A DNA stretch of 64,000 nt from Miltoncostaea sp963770865 (GTDB lineage: Bacteria > Actinomycetota > Thermoleophilia > Miltoncostaeales > Miltoncostaeaceae): assembly GCA_963770865.1 (NCBI GenBank), contig CAVYRD010000007.1, forward strand, positions 73,665 to 137,664, written 5' to 3'. The position numbers and the translations under genes are program-made. The notes under the pieces were generated by a model. That model was not told the DNA's origin. It made no database searches and saw nothing but the letters and a program-made list of their open reading frames with translations. This document shows positions 28,929-36,862 of the stretch, piece by piece. Every line of letters starts with the position of its first letter. Position 1 is the stretch's first letter.

Positions 28929-29110
28929 GCCACGCGGGATAGCAGGCGAATGCCTTCGGCGGCCTATCACGGCGCCGCTTCGCGACGACAGGGAAGAGGG
29001 GCCAGCCCTTCTCCCGGGGGGCGACAACGCGCATCGGGACGGCAACACCATCGGTTCCCGACGACAGAAGCGGGTCAATTCCAACGCAAACAGCGCATAG
29101 ACTTGTTCGT

Positions 29111-29908
29111 ATGGATGCGAGCGAGAGCCGTGCGCTGCTCTGGGAGATCGCCGACTGCCCGGAGTTGCGACTTTGCCGAGAACATCCTGACTCATCCCAT
29201 CCGTGCCAGGCGATCGTTGATCTCCAGGCGGACCGCCCGTGGACCGATCACCAGCGTCCCGAGCCGTGGAACGGCGACCTTGTCTCAGCCCCGGTCCTTT
29301 TCGTCAGCTCTAACCCCTCGATCGACAGAACCGAGCCTTATCCGACCGGCGCCTGGGGTGACCCGGGCGTAGTCACGGACTTCTTCGCACGGCGATTCGA
29401 GGACCACATCGTCGATGGGACACGGCCGCTCAAGCTGGGCAACCTGGTGGCGGCAAAGCCAGTGCAGTACCTGGCCGAGGTCAAGCGCATCGCCGCCAAT
29501 CTCTTCGCCCGTCCCGTCGAGCCGGGTCGCGACTATGCGATCACCGAGGTGGTGCACTGCAAGTCCGCCTCGCGTGCCGGTCTCGACTCGAAACGCGGCA
29601 AGCCGGGAGCACTTGAGCTGTGTCCGTCGCGATACCTGCGTCGAGTGCTTGAGGCCTCTGGAGCCAAGCTCATCGTCGTGGTTGGCGTAGACGCACTGAG
29701 GTTCACGCGTCGGGAGGCCGGGCTGCCGGAGGACTTCGGCCTCCTCGCGAAGGGCTGCCAGCCGCTACTCGGGCCCCTTCGACTTGGAGGAGGCGAGCGC
29801 CACTTCCTCGCCGTTGGGGGAATCGGTGCCGCTGATCGGAGGGACGTCCTCAGTGACCTCGTGATCGCGCCTCTCGATCTCGCGCGAGTGCGGGCACTCC
29901 TCTTGTAG
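29111..29908 (+). CDS. Uracil-DNA-glycosylase-superfamily-like protein
   Basis: A 265-residue protein. PVLFVSSNPSIDRTEPYP with a preceding hydrophobic strand matches the position of the GexPG active-site loop of family 4/5 uracil-DNA glycosylases. ITEVVHCKS, CPSRYLRRVLE and LIVVVGVDALRF match the family's central strands. An N-terminal Cys-rich segment (ADCPELRLCREH) might bind a metal. No ribosome-binding site precedes ATG 29111; a -10-like TAGACT at 29097-29102 would put the start of transcription on the ATG, so the mRNA may be leaderless. It may remove uracil or a modified base from DNA; the active-site match is partial. Confidence 0.5.
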   Translation: MDASESRALLWEIADCPELRLCREHPDSSHPCQAIVDLQADRPWTDHQRPEPWNGDLVSAPVLFVSSNPSIDRTEPYPTGAWGDPGVVTDFFARRFEDHIVDGTRPLKLGNLVAAKPVQYLAEVKRIAANLFARPVEPGRDYAITEVVHCKSASRAGLDSKRGKPGALELCPSRYLRRVLEASGAKLIVVVGVDALRFTRREAGLPEDFGLLAKGCQPLLGPLRLGGGERHFLAVGGIGAADRRDVLSDLVIAPLDLARVRALLL

Positions 29909-30186
29909 CCACGTGGTAGAGGCGCCCAGCGGTGGGGCCCGAGCCCTGGCGATGTCCCGAGTTCGTAGAAGTTGGCTGTCGACCCGGGCCGGGGCCTACG
30001 CGGCGGCCCGGTGGCATTCACCTCCTGGTCGATGCTGTTGATCCAGCACGACCAGCGGAATGCCCCAACGCGCTTCGAACCCGTGCCGCCGCCTTGAAAG
30101 GGCGCAACTAGGTGCTCATGTGCAGGAAGTTCTGACGACCTGGGCCCCGAGGGGCCAATCGGGGGGCCAATCCGGCAGGTCTTTGG

Positions 30187-30897
30187 CTAGGCCTCGGGAG
30201 GTGGCGCCTCTATGAAGGCACCGAGGCTATAGAAGTAGTGCGCCAGGACAGCCTCGCTGCATCGCTGGAGGGCCTGCACATGGTCGAGTAGGCCCATCGC
30301 GAACTCCTCAAACTGCTGCTGCTCATGGCCGGCCAGCGGCTCGATGACCATGTCGAGAGCAAGAGCGTCGGCGAACTCGAATCGGTAAGAGGCGAGCTTC
30401 TTGCCAAGCTCGATTCTTCCAGTCTCGTCCGACATGCGCTCAAGGGCGGCGGCAACCTTCTGCTGTCGCCGCGGCACGTGAACCTCGGGGTAGTGGAACA
30501 CGTACTGGCGCGCATTCTCTACGGCCCGGCGGAACGGAGTGCTCGGATGCCTCCAGAGCGCGACGACCAGCTCCCAGTCTGCCCTGTGATTGGGATCGAG
30601 TTTCCCGAGGAGTGCCTGAACCTCGGGCCACGCCGCCGGGGTGCTGGCCATGAACTTCGCGGCTTCGTAGAGGTGCCCCGCCGCGATGCGCGTGAAGTAC
30701 AGGAGTTCGTGCCGCTCGTTCTCAGACCGCAGGATGCTGAGCGCGTCCTGGATGGAGTCATTGCAGATAAGCGCCACCGCGCTGATCCAGCTCGACAGGC
30801 GCTTGGATGAAGGGAGGGCTTCGCCGACCTCAAACTCGATGAACACGTTCGGCTCGGGACGCTTCACGGCGAGGTGCTTCGCCCAGCTGTCGTCCAT
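30187..30897 (-). CDS. Hypothetical helical protein
   Basis: A 236-residue, mostly alpha-helical soluble protein with lower GC than its neighbours. It includes a FTRIAAGHLYEAAKFM segment and a HVQALQRCSEAVLAHYFY helix near the end. Start ATG 30897. I do not recognise the family. Its lower GC and position between the UDG-like gene and another orphan protein suggest it belongs to the transferred cargo. Confidence 0.65.
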   Translation of the reverse strand: MDDSWAKHLAVKRPEPNVFIEFEVGEALPSSKRLSSWISAVALICNDSIQDALSILRSENERHELLYFTRIAAGHLYEAAKFMASTPAAWPEVQALLGKLDPNHRADWELVVALWRHPSTPFRRAVENARQYVFHYPEVHVPRRQQKVAAALERMSDETGRIELGKKLASYRFEFADALALDMVIEPLAGHEQQQFEEFAMGLLDHVQALQRCSEAVLAHYFYSLGAFIEAPPPEA

Positions 30898-30994
30898 GTC
30901 CTTCCCCGCGGTCCAACCTCGCGCCTCGGCTCCGATGCCCGTCCGGGGCGCGCCGGGCGCGTTCTGAGGCGGGCGGACGTACTAGTTGCGCGCG

Positions 30995-31798
30995 CTAGGG
31001 CGCTGGAGCCTCGCCTGGGAAGAGATCAAGGCAATCTAGGATGACCCCGGTGACAGTCCGGGCGATGGACTGCAGCCCGCTGACCCTCACGTAGATATCG
31101 CCGTCGCCATAGTTGACGTCGATGGGCATTTCAGCGATGTGGACGCTGGGGTTCGGGCCGGTGGGATTGAGGACGACCGAGCCCAGGGGTTTACCGGCGT
31201 CGAGTGGCCCGGAGATGACGGTCTTCTCGCCCATGATCTCCCCGTGTTCGGCTTCGAACCTGACCCCGGATTCGTGCGCCGTCACCACGACCCCGTGCGT
31301 GATGCGGTGCTTGTCGGCGTTCACCAGCTGGTTGAGGACCGCCAGGGCCTGAAGGTGGGGTGTGTAGCGCTTGAGCCGGTACGGCTGGTGCCTCCGGATG
31401 ACCAGCTGCTGAGCGTGGGTGAGGTAACCCTTCCTCACGATGCGGGCGGTCTTGAACTTGCGGTAGGACATCGCGATCGGAAAGTGAATGTCCAGCGCTT
31501 CCTCGCTCGTTGGCTCGCGGCCGAGATTGAGGATGGCCAGCTGCCAGGCGATGTGGTCGAGCGCGGCTCGGAGATTGGTGAGGACGTCGCCCACGATCAG
31601 CCCGAGCGTCTCCGGGGGTTCCCGCACGCTGGCGATCTCGAAGTCGTACTGGATGTATGGCTGCCCGGGCTCGTAGATCCCGGAGGAGCCAAAGAGCACG
31701 TACGGCGGATCGCTGTGCCAGTCGGTCGTCGCCTTGTAGAGCGCCTGGATGTGCTTCTCGGCGTGGCTGACTTTCTGGATGCTGCTGCGGAGGGGCAT
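30995..31798 (-). CDS. Hypothetical protein with RxxxxH motif (HEPN-like?)
   Basis: A 267-residue protein present in several actinobacteria as an uncharacterised family. The N-terminal half has a helix reading LTNLRAALDHIAWQLAILN, in which RAALDH fits the R-x4-H core of HEPN ribonucleases, although a two-helix HEPN domain is not certain. NADKHRITHGVVVTAH and a beta-rich C-terminal half follow. Start ATG 31798. It is divergent from the restriction-enzyme remnant with only seven bases between. If HEPN-like it might act as a defence or toxin RNase; that is speculative. Confidence 0.55.
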   Translation of the reverse strand: MPLRSSIQKVSHAEKHIQALYKATTDWHSDPPYVLFGSSGIYEPGQPYIQYDFEIASVREPPETLGLIVGDVLTNLRAALDHIAWQLAILNLGREPTSEEALDIHFPIAMSYRKFKTARIVRKGYLTHAQQLVIRRHQPYRLKRYTPHLQALAVLNQLVNADKHRITHGVVVTAHESGVRFEAEHGEIMGEKTVISGPLDAGKPLGSVVLNPTGPNPSVHIAEMPIDVNYGDGDIYVRVSGLQSIARTVTGVILDCLDLFPGEAPAP

Positions 31799-31804
31799 CG
31801 ATGA

Positions 31805-32464
31805 CGCACGCTAAGACTTGCCTCGGATGCCCTGTCCGACCCCCGGGTTCCGCTCACCCCAGACCCCGCCCTCTGGGAGCGTGCGGTGGAGACGGGGCGG
31901 CGGGTCCTGTGGCTTCACACCTTCGCAGAGCGTTACGCCGACCCGGTGGCCGGGCACCCGGCCGGGCGCGTGCCCCAGGGGGCGGCGCGCCTCCTCGAGC
32001 CGATTCCGGCGGGCGCTGGCGAGCTGCCCGAGGAGCCCGTTTGGGAAGACGGAGCGCTCGTGCTTGGCGCCGGGCGCATCGCCCCGGTCGGCGAGGAGAT
32101 CTGGCGCTACGAGGTCTCCACGATGCGCGTCCTCAAGCACTGGCTCGAGTACCGGATGCGCGCCCCCGCCGGGCGCGGACTGGGCGCCCTCGACCAAGTG
32201 GTCGCGGACGCCTGGCCCCACTCGTGGACCGAGGAGCTGCTGGAGCTGATCTGGGTGCTGGAGGCGCTCGTTGCTCTGGAGCCCGGGCAGGATGCGCTAC
32301 TCAGGGAGATCACTGCCGGGCCCACGATCTCGTGCAGCGAGCTTGCAGAGGCCGGGGTGCTCCCGGTTGACGAGAGGGCGCGGAAGGCCCCGGCCGGCGG
32401 GCGTCCCGCCGGCCGGCCGGCGGGCCATGACCACACCTCTCTCCTTGACGGTCACGCGCAGTGA
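31805..32464 (+). pseudogene. C-terminal remnant of a type ISP restriction-modification enzyme
   Basis: About 219 residues match the C-terminal specificity region of LlaBIII-like single-chain restriction-modification enzymes (LTPDPALWERAVETGRRVL, WLHTFAERYADP, EIWRYEVSTMRVLKHWLEYR). The chain opens directly after a stop codon at 31802, and the expected 1,000 or more residues of nuclease, helicase and methylase are absent. A GTG at 31886 would be the first in-frame start. Decayed; it may mark an old defence island. Confidence 0.7.
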
Positions 32465-32625
32465 GATGCGCGGCGCGACCCGAATACCCCTTCAAACGGT
32501 TCCCATTTCCATCCGGCGTGGGTGGCCGCGGCAGCGGGCCTGACTACTGAAAAGCCGATAAGCACAACCCCACTGCCGACCTCGGCCTGCGCCTGCCGTT
32601 TCCGGAGGGGGACGACGAAGCCGAG

Positions 32626-33096
32626 CTAGGCCTGCCCGATGGGCGCCATGCCCGGGGCTCTTGGAACGGACTCAACGAAGAAGCGCAGACGGCGCTCCTG
32701 CCCTCCGAAGGCGACCTTGAGCACGAGGTCACGTGGTCCGCTCAAGTTCATCATGACCGGACCCGCGAAGGCCACCGTCGCGTCTTGGCCCTGACGCGCG
32801 CCAGGGGGTCGTCCGGCCACCATCTGGCCGCGCACCTCAAATCCGGTCTCCTCCGCGTCGGCGGTCTCGACCCAGACCCGGATCTCGATGCGCTCGTTGG
32901 TGCGTGCCCACGGCACGCTGAGGATTGCGGCGAAGAAGAAGCGGATGGGCTGGTCAAAGGTCGTGACGTAGATGCGATCGAAGCCCCCTCCGCCCACGTA
33001 GAGCTTCCCGTTCAATGCCTCGGCCCAATCGGCGAGCATGAAAGTGTTGACCCGAGCTTCAGGCCACGGCTGGTCTACAGGCGCTTGCGATCGCAT
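32626..33096 (-). CDS. Hypothetical beta-rich protein, DUF6941-like
   Basis: A 156-residue protein with the segment VNTFMLADWAEALNGKLYVG followed by GGGFDRIYV and several beta strands. This pattern resembles, from memory, the uncharacterised DUF6941 family. ATG 33096 has GGAGG six bases upstream. It is divergent from the toxin gene, with the short ACTAC repeats in the shared promoter region. Function unknown. Confidence 0.6.
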   Translation of the reverse strand: MRSQAPVDQPWPEARVNTFMLADWAEALNGKLYVGGGGFDRIYVTTFDQPIRFFFAAILSVPWARTNERIEIRVWVETADAEETGFEVRGQMVAGRPPGARQGQDATVAFAGPVMMNLSGPRDLVLKVAFGGQERRLRFFVESVPRAPGMAPIGQA

Positions 33097-33118
33097 GGGA
33101 CCTCCACGTAGGCTAGCG

Positions 33119-33145
33119 ACTACACTACGACTACAATGAGACTAC
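33119..33145. promoter_or_regulatory. Four ACTAC repeats in a divergent promoter region
   Basis: ACTAC occurs at 33119, 33124, 33130 and 33141. The third copy overlaps a good -10 sequence, TACAAT (33132-33137), for the toxin-antitoxin operon. These repeats are candidates for the operator bound by the antitoxin. Confidence 0.45.
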
Positions 33146-33160
33146 CTAGCGGGTTGGGGG

Positions 33161-33439
33161 ATGGCAAGGGTGCGGATCCTGGCGCTAGAATGGACGGACC
33201 GAGCAGAGGGGAAGCTGGCTGCTCATGGGGTTCGCCCAGAGGAAGTCGAGCAGGTCTTCGGCAACGAACACGTGGTGCGCAAGAACCGTCGCCGGCGCTC
33301 GGGAGACGTTATGGCGATTGGCCGCACGGATGGTGGCCGCTGCCTGACCATCATCCTGGCCCAGACTCTCGACCCCGGGACGTGGCGACCGATAACTGGA
33401 TGGAAGAGCACACGACACGAAGAGGGGAAACTGCGGTGA
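33161..33439 (+). CDS. brnT: BrnT-like toxin
   Basis: A 92-residue protein with the BrnT pattern: LEWTDRAEGKLAAHGVRPEE at the N-terminus, VFGNEHVVRKNRRRRSGDVM, the IGRTDGGRCLTIIL central strand and a final WRPITGWKSTRHEE. BrnT is an RNase toxin of the RelE/ParE-like fold, which is bound by its antitoxin. The gene overlaps the following gene by four bases (GTGA), as in a toxin-first operon. The family is recognised with fair confidence, but the antitoxin is not a standard BrnA by sequence. Confidence 0.75.
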   Translation: MARVRILALEWTDRAEGKLAAHGVRPEEVEQVFGNEHVVRKNRRRRSGDVMAIGRTDGGRCLTIILAQTLDPGTWRPITGWKSTRHEEGKLR

Positions 33440-33804
33440 GCGAGCGCGACTACAGCAGGCCGCCGGAAGACCACGACGACTCTGATGAGTGGGGCGAGCC
33501 CGTTCGGGGCAGGCCGGCTAAGGCCATCGAAGCGGTCTTTTCGCTTCGACTCAGCCGGGAGACGGCGGAAAAGCTGCGCGCAGCCGCGGCGCGGGCAGGC
33601 ATGCCCACCTCTCGATTCGCCCGAGAGGTGATCGAGGCCTTCCTCGACGAGCCTGCCTCGGCGCCCCCGGCACCACTAAGCGATGTGACCATCACTGCGA
33701 TAGGGGGGGCTGTCTCCTTTTACGGGAGCACGACGCCGCTGAGCAGCAGTCACGCGAGCGCGGAAGCAATTCGTGAGACTGATTCTCAACTCAGCTTGGC
33801 GTAG
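33436..33804 (+). CDS. RHH-type antitoxin partner of BrnT
   Basis: A 122-residue protein. An acidic N-terminus (ERDYSRPPEDHDDSDEWGEP) precedes a ribbon-helix-helix module: AVFSLRLSRETAEKLRAAAA and MPTSRFAREVIEAFLDE. The Ser-rich C-terminal extension is unusual for BrnA. GTG 33436 shares four bases with the toxin stop, and AGGGG lies about ten bases upstream. It should bind the toxin and repress the operon. Confidence 0.7.
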   Translation: MSERDYSRPPEDHDDSDEWGEPVRGRPAKAIEAVFSLRLSRETAEKLRAAAARAGMPTSRFAREVIEAFLDEPASAPPAPLSDVTITAIGGAVSFYGSTTPLSSSHASAEAIRETDSQLSLA

Positions 33805-34213
33805 CTCGCCAGCGACCTCTACTCGGTGACGGGCAGGACCAGGCTCGCCAGGACCCGTCCGTTGACGCGGGTGTTGAGGCCGGCGGCCCTACGGGAAAGA
33901 ATCCGCCGGGCTGGGATCGTGCCACTTCGCCGATGTCCGGGTCCAAGCGCCACGCCGACCCGAAGGACGCTCCGGCCAACCACCATTGTGCGGACTGCGA
34001 GGACGGCCGTCTGAGCCGGGGGCGAGGCTGTCTTGGGCCAGAGATCGCCCGGGAGCCTTGCTCGGACAGGGGCACGGAGTCCAGCCCCGCATGGTCCCCC
34101 GCATGGCCTGGGCAGCCCCGCATTGCTCCTGACGGCCTTGAGATGCATTCCGGCCTCGTCGCCATCGAGCGCCCGCCGAGACGAGAAGGGCCTGGCCATG
34201 CGGGATCAGCGAA
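33805..34213. other. Right-end region of the element without a clear gene
   Basis: A 409-base stretch between the antitoxin stop and the tRNA-Phe gene. A minus-strand frame at about 33819-34000 ends with a plausible beta/Arg-rich segment (RRILSRRAAGLNTRVNG) that resembles the C-terminal tails of some actinobacterial surface proteins, so a truncated gene is possible. Nothing firm. Confidence 0.35.
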
Positions 34214-34286
34214 TGGCGGGACCCAGATTCGAACTGGGGACACCACGATTTTCAGTCGTGTGCTCTACCAACTGAGCTATCCCGCC
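34214..34286 (-). tRNA. tRNA-Phe (anticodon GAA), element integration site
   Basis: The minus strand folds as a standard 73-nt tRNA without encoded CCA. It has a 7-bp acceptor GGCGGGA/TCCCGCC with discriminator A, a D stem GCTC/GAGC, anticodon stem CACGA/TCGTG with loop CTGAAAA (anticodon GAA), and T arm CCCAG-TTCGAAT-CTGGG. Its 3' 45 bases form attR of the element at 18447-34258. Confidence 0.97.
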
Positions 34287-34370
34287 GCGGCCTCCGCTCG
34301 CGCGCGGAGGCCCGTGAACGCTAGCGGATCGGTTCGGGCCCCGGCGGCGACGGGGACTATCATCGCCGGG

Positions 34371-34808
34371 ATGCGCCGTCCGCTGACCGCCGTCCTGGCC
34401 GTGGCCCTCGCGACGGCCGTCGCCGGGCCGGCCGCGGCCGCGCTCGCGATCGAGCCGGGCGCGGTGCGGATGCTGGCCGACGGGCCCGGCACGCCCACGC
34501 CGGCCTTCGCCGCGCGCAGCGGGCACCTCTACCGCTTCGCGGTCTCCTACCGCGTGAGCGGCGCACCGCGCATCGCCACCGGCCACGTGTTCGCGTTCGA
34601 GAACGCGGTCACCGGCGAGCGGTTGGAGGTCCGGGCGCGGAGCTTCCCGCCCGCCGCGCCGGGCCCCTACCGCGAGTCGAGCGGCCTGAGGATCCCGGCG
34701 TCGTGGACGCCCGGCGTGTACCGCCTGATGTGGAGGATCGACGCCCGCAACCCGCGGCTGCCCTCCGCCCACGCCCAGGGCTCCCGCGTCTTCCTCGTGG
34801 TGGGCTGA
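34371..34808 (+). CDS. Secreted copper-resistance-like beta-sandwich protein
   Basis: A 145-residue protein with a signal peptide (RRPLTAVLAVALATAVAGPA). The mature part contains FAARSGHLYRFAVSYRVSG and a closing WRIDARNPR with beta strands, similar in pattern to CopC-like or other immunoglobulin-like exported domains. No copper-binding His-x-Met pairs are apparent. ATG 34371 lies just outside the element, on the chromosome side of tRNA-Phe, and precedes a two-component system by three bases, so it may be part of that operon. Confidence 0.6.
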   Translation: MRRPLTAVLAVALATAVAGPAAAALAIEPGAVRMLADGPGTPTPAFAARSGHLYRFAVSYRVSGAPRIATGHVFAFENAVTGERLEVRARSFPPAAPGPYRESSGLRIPASWTPGVYRLMWRIDARNPRLPSAHAQGSRVFLVVG

Positions 34809-34811
34809 GCG

Positions 34812-35501
34812 ATGGCGAGCCGCGGTCACGTGCTGGTGGTGGACGACGAGCGCGCGATCCGGCGCCTGCTGCGCATGTACCTCTCCGACGCCGGTTACAC
34901 GGTGACCGAGGCGCCCGACGGCGAGCAGGCGCTCGAGCAGGTGCGCCGCGGCGGCATCGACCTCGTCCTGCTCGACGTGATGCTCCCGGGGATGGACGGC
35001 TACGAGGTCTGCCGGCGGCTGCGGGAGGCCTCCTCGCTGCCGGTCATCATGATCACGGCCCGCAGCGACGAGGCGAATCGCATCACGGGCCTCGAGCTCG
35101 GCGCGGACGACTACGTCGTGAAGCCCTTCTCGCCAGTCGAGGTGGTGGCGCGCGTCAAGGCCGTGCTGCGCCGGGTGAGCGCGCCGCCCGACCCGCACCG
35201 CATCCTCCGCGCGGGCCCTGCCCAGCTCGAGCCGAGCAGCCGGCGCGTGACGCTGCACGGCCGCGAGGTGGAGCTGACCCGCCTGGAGTTCGACCTGCTG
35301 GCCGAGCTGGCCGCCCACCCGCGCGTCGTCTACACCCGCGACCGCCTGCTGGAGAAGGTCTGGGGCTACCAGTCGGCGGTCGGCGGCAAGACGGTTGACG
35401 TCCACGTGGCCAACCTGCGCCGCAAGCTCGGCGACGAGATCGGGATCGTGGCCGTGCGCGGCGTCGGCTACCGGCTCGAGCCCTCCGCCCCGCGATCATG
35501 A
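34812..35501 (+). CDS. OmpR-family response regulator
   Basis: A 229-residue regulator. The receiver domain has the acidic pair DDE at residues 11-13, phosphoacceptor D55 in LLDVMLPGMDG, Thr in MITARS and Lys in VVKPF. The C-terminal winged helix (VELTRLEFDLL, VWGYQSAVGGKTVDVHVANL) is of the OmpR/PhoB type. The TGA overlaps the histidine-kinase ATG as ATGA, so the pair is translationally coupled. The regulon cannot be told. Confidence 0.95.
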   Translation: MASRGHVLVVDDERAIRRLLRMYLSDAGYTVTEAPDGEQALEQVRRGGIDLVLLDVMLPGMDGYEVCRRLREASSLPVIMITARSDEANRITGLELGADDYVVKPFSPVEVVARVKAVLRRVSAPPDPHRILRAGPAQLEPSSRRVTLHGREVELTRLEFDLLAELAAHPRVVYTRDRLLEKVWGYQSAVGGKTVDVHVANLRRKLGDEIGIVAVRGVGYRLEPSAPRS

Positions 35502-36841
35502 GGGCGCTCCTCGGGCGCCTGCGCCCGCGCAGCATCCAGGCCCGCGTCGCGCTGGCGATCGCGGCCGCGCTGCTGATCGTGATCGTCGGGATCCAGCTCG
35601 TCTTCGTACAGTTCCTGCAGTCGCGCTCCCGCTCGGCGGTCGAGGCGGAGCTGCACCAGCAGGCGGACTCCATCGCGCGCGAGGTGCAGCGCAACGGGGT
35701 GCAGAACGCCGCCGCGACGGCCCGCTCGGCGGAGCGCTTCATCGGCGACGCGCGCCTGGTGGTGCTCGTGGGCGGCGAGGTCGTCCACTGGAACCTCCCG
35801 GTCCAGCGCCTCGAGGCGTCCGCCACCGCGCGCCGCGGGACGGTGACCGTGCTGCTGCAGCGCCCCGACCCGTCGCCCGGGATGCTCACGGACTGGGAGT
35901 TCGTCGTGCTCGTCGCGGTCGGCGTGGCCGGCACCGGGGCCCTGGTCTGGTTCCTGGCCGGCGGCGTCGGCTCGCGCCTGCGGCGCTCGGTGAGCGCCCT
36001 GGCGGACAGCGCAGAGGCCGTCGCCCAGGGGCGCTTCGACGTGCGCGCCCCGGTCAGCGACGACGAGCTCGGCCGCCTGGCCCAGGCCTTCAACCGCATG
36101 ACCGAGCGCCTCGAGTCGGCCGACGCGCGCCAGCGCGAGTTCCTCGCCGACGTCGCCCACGAGCTGCGCACGCCGGTCACGGCGATCGAGGGCTTCGCCT
36201 CGGCGCTGCAGGACGGCACCGCGCGCACCGACGAGGACCGCGCCGACGCGGCCGACTTCATCCGCGCCGAGGCCGCCCGGCTGCGCGACCTGGTGCGCGA
36301 CCTCCAGAAGCTCACCTGGCTCGACCTCGACCCGCCGGTGCGCAGCGAGCCGGTCGACCTCGCGGCCGCGGCGCGGGATGCCGTGACGCGGCTCGGCCTC
36401 GACGCCCACGTGAAGGGCGTGACCCTGCGCGGCCCCGAGGGCGCGCTCGGCGCCACCGCCGACCCGGCGCACGTCGAGACGATCCTGACCAACCTCGTCT
36501 CTAACGCCATCGCGGCGACGCCCTCCGGCGGCACGGTGACGCTGGAGCCGGCAACGGCGCCGGGCGAGGCGGGCATCGCGGTGCGCGACACCGGCCGCGG
36601 CATCGCGCCGGAGCACCTGCCCTACATCTTCGACCGCCTCTACCGCGTCCAGCCGGGGCGCGACCGGCCGGCCGGCGGGTCGGGCCTCGGCCTGTCCATC
36701 GTGCGCCGCCTGGCGACGCTGCTCGGCGGGCGCGTGACCGTGGAGAGCACGGTGGGAGAGGGGTCGATCTTCACCCTCTGGCTGCCCGCATCCTCCGTCG
36801 CGGCGCCGCGGCGGGCCGGAGTAGGCTCGGAGCCCGTCTGA
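35498..36841 (+). CDS. Sensor histidine kinase
   Basis: A 447-residue kinase. One transmembrane helix near the N-terminus (VALAIAAALLIVIVGIQLVF) and a second before a HAMP segment (LVWFLAGGVGSRLRRSV) flank an extracytoplasmic domain of about 100 residues. The phosphoacceptor is H221 in DVAHELRTPVTA. The catalytic domain has the N box (TNLVSNAIAATP), DTGRGIAPEHL (G1), GGSGLGLSIV (G2). Coupled by ATGA to the regulator. The sensed signal is unknown. Confidence 0.95.
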   Translation: MRALLGRLRPRSIQARVALAIAAALLIVIVGIQLVFVQFLQSRSRSAVEAELHQQADSIAREVQRNGVQNAAATARSAERFIGDARLVVLVGGEVVHWNLPVQRLEASATARRGTVTVLLQRPDPSPGMLTDWEFVVLVAVGVAGTGALVWFLAGGVGSRLRRSVSALADSAEAVAQGRFDVRAPVSDDELGRLAQAFNRMTERLESADARQREFLADVAHELRTPVTAIEGFASALQDGTARTDEDRADAADFIRAEAARLRDLVRDLQKLTWLDLDPPVRSEPVDLAAAARDAVTRLGLDAHVKGVTLRGPEGALGATADPAHVETILTNLVSNAIAATPSGGTVTLEPATAPGEAGIAVRDTGRGIAPEHLPYIFDRLYRVQPGRDRPAGGSGLGLSIVRRLATLLGGRVTVESTVGEGSIFTLWLPASSVAAPRRAGVGSEPV

Positions 36842-36862
36842 CGCACGAAAGGGGTGGCCCCG

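Larger units (their letters stand above)
18447..34258. mobile_element. tRNA-Phe integrative element, about 15.8 kb
   Basis: The element is bounded by 45-base direct repeats, the right one inside an intact tRNA-Phe gene, which is the textbook outcome of site-specific integration into a tRNA 3' end. A tyrosine integrase and an Xis-like HTH protein lie near the left repeat. No relaxase, coupling ATPase, capsid or recognised replication protein is visible, so it is either a mobilisable or satellite-type element or one whose transfer genes are unrecognised. Cargo: zinc-ribbon proteins, orphan methyltransferase, secreted proteins, UDG-like protein, toxin-antitoxin pair, remnant restriction enzyme, orphan riboswitch. 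Confidence 0.88.
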
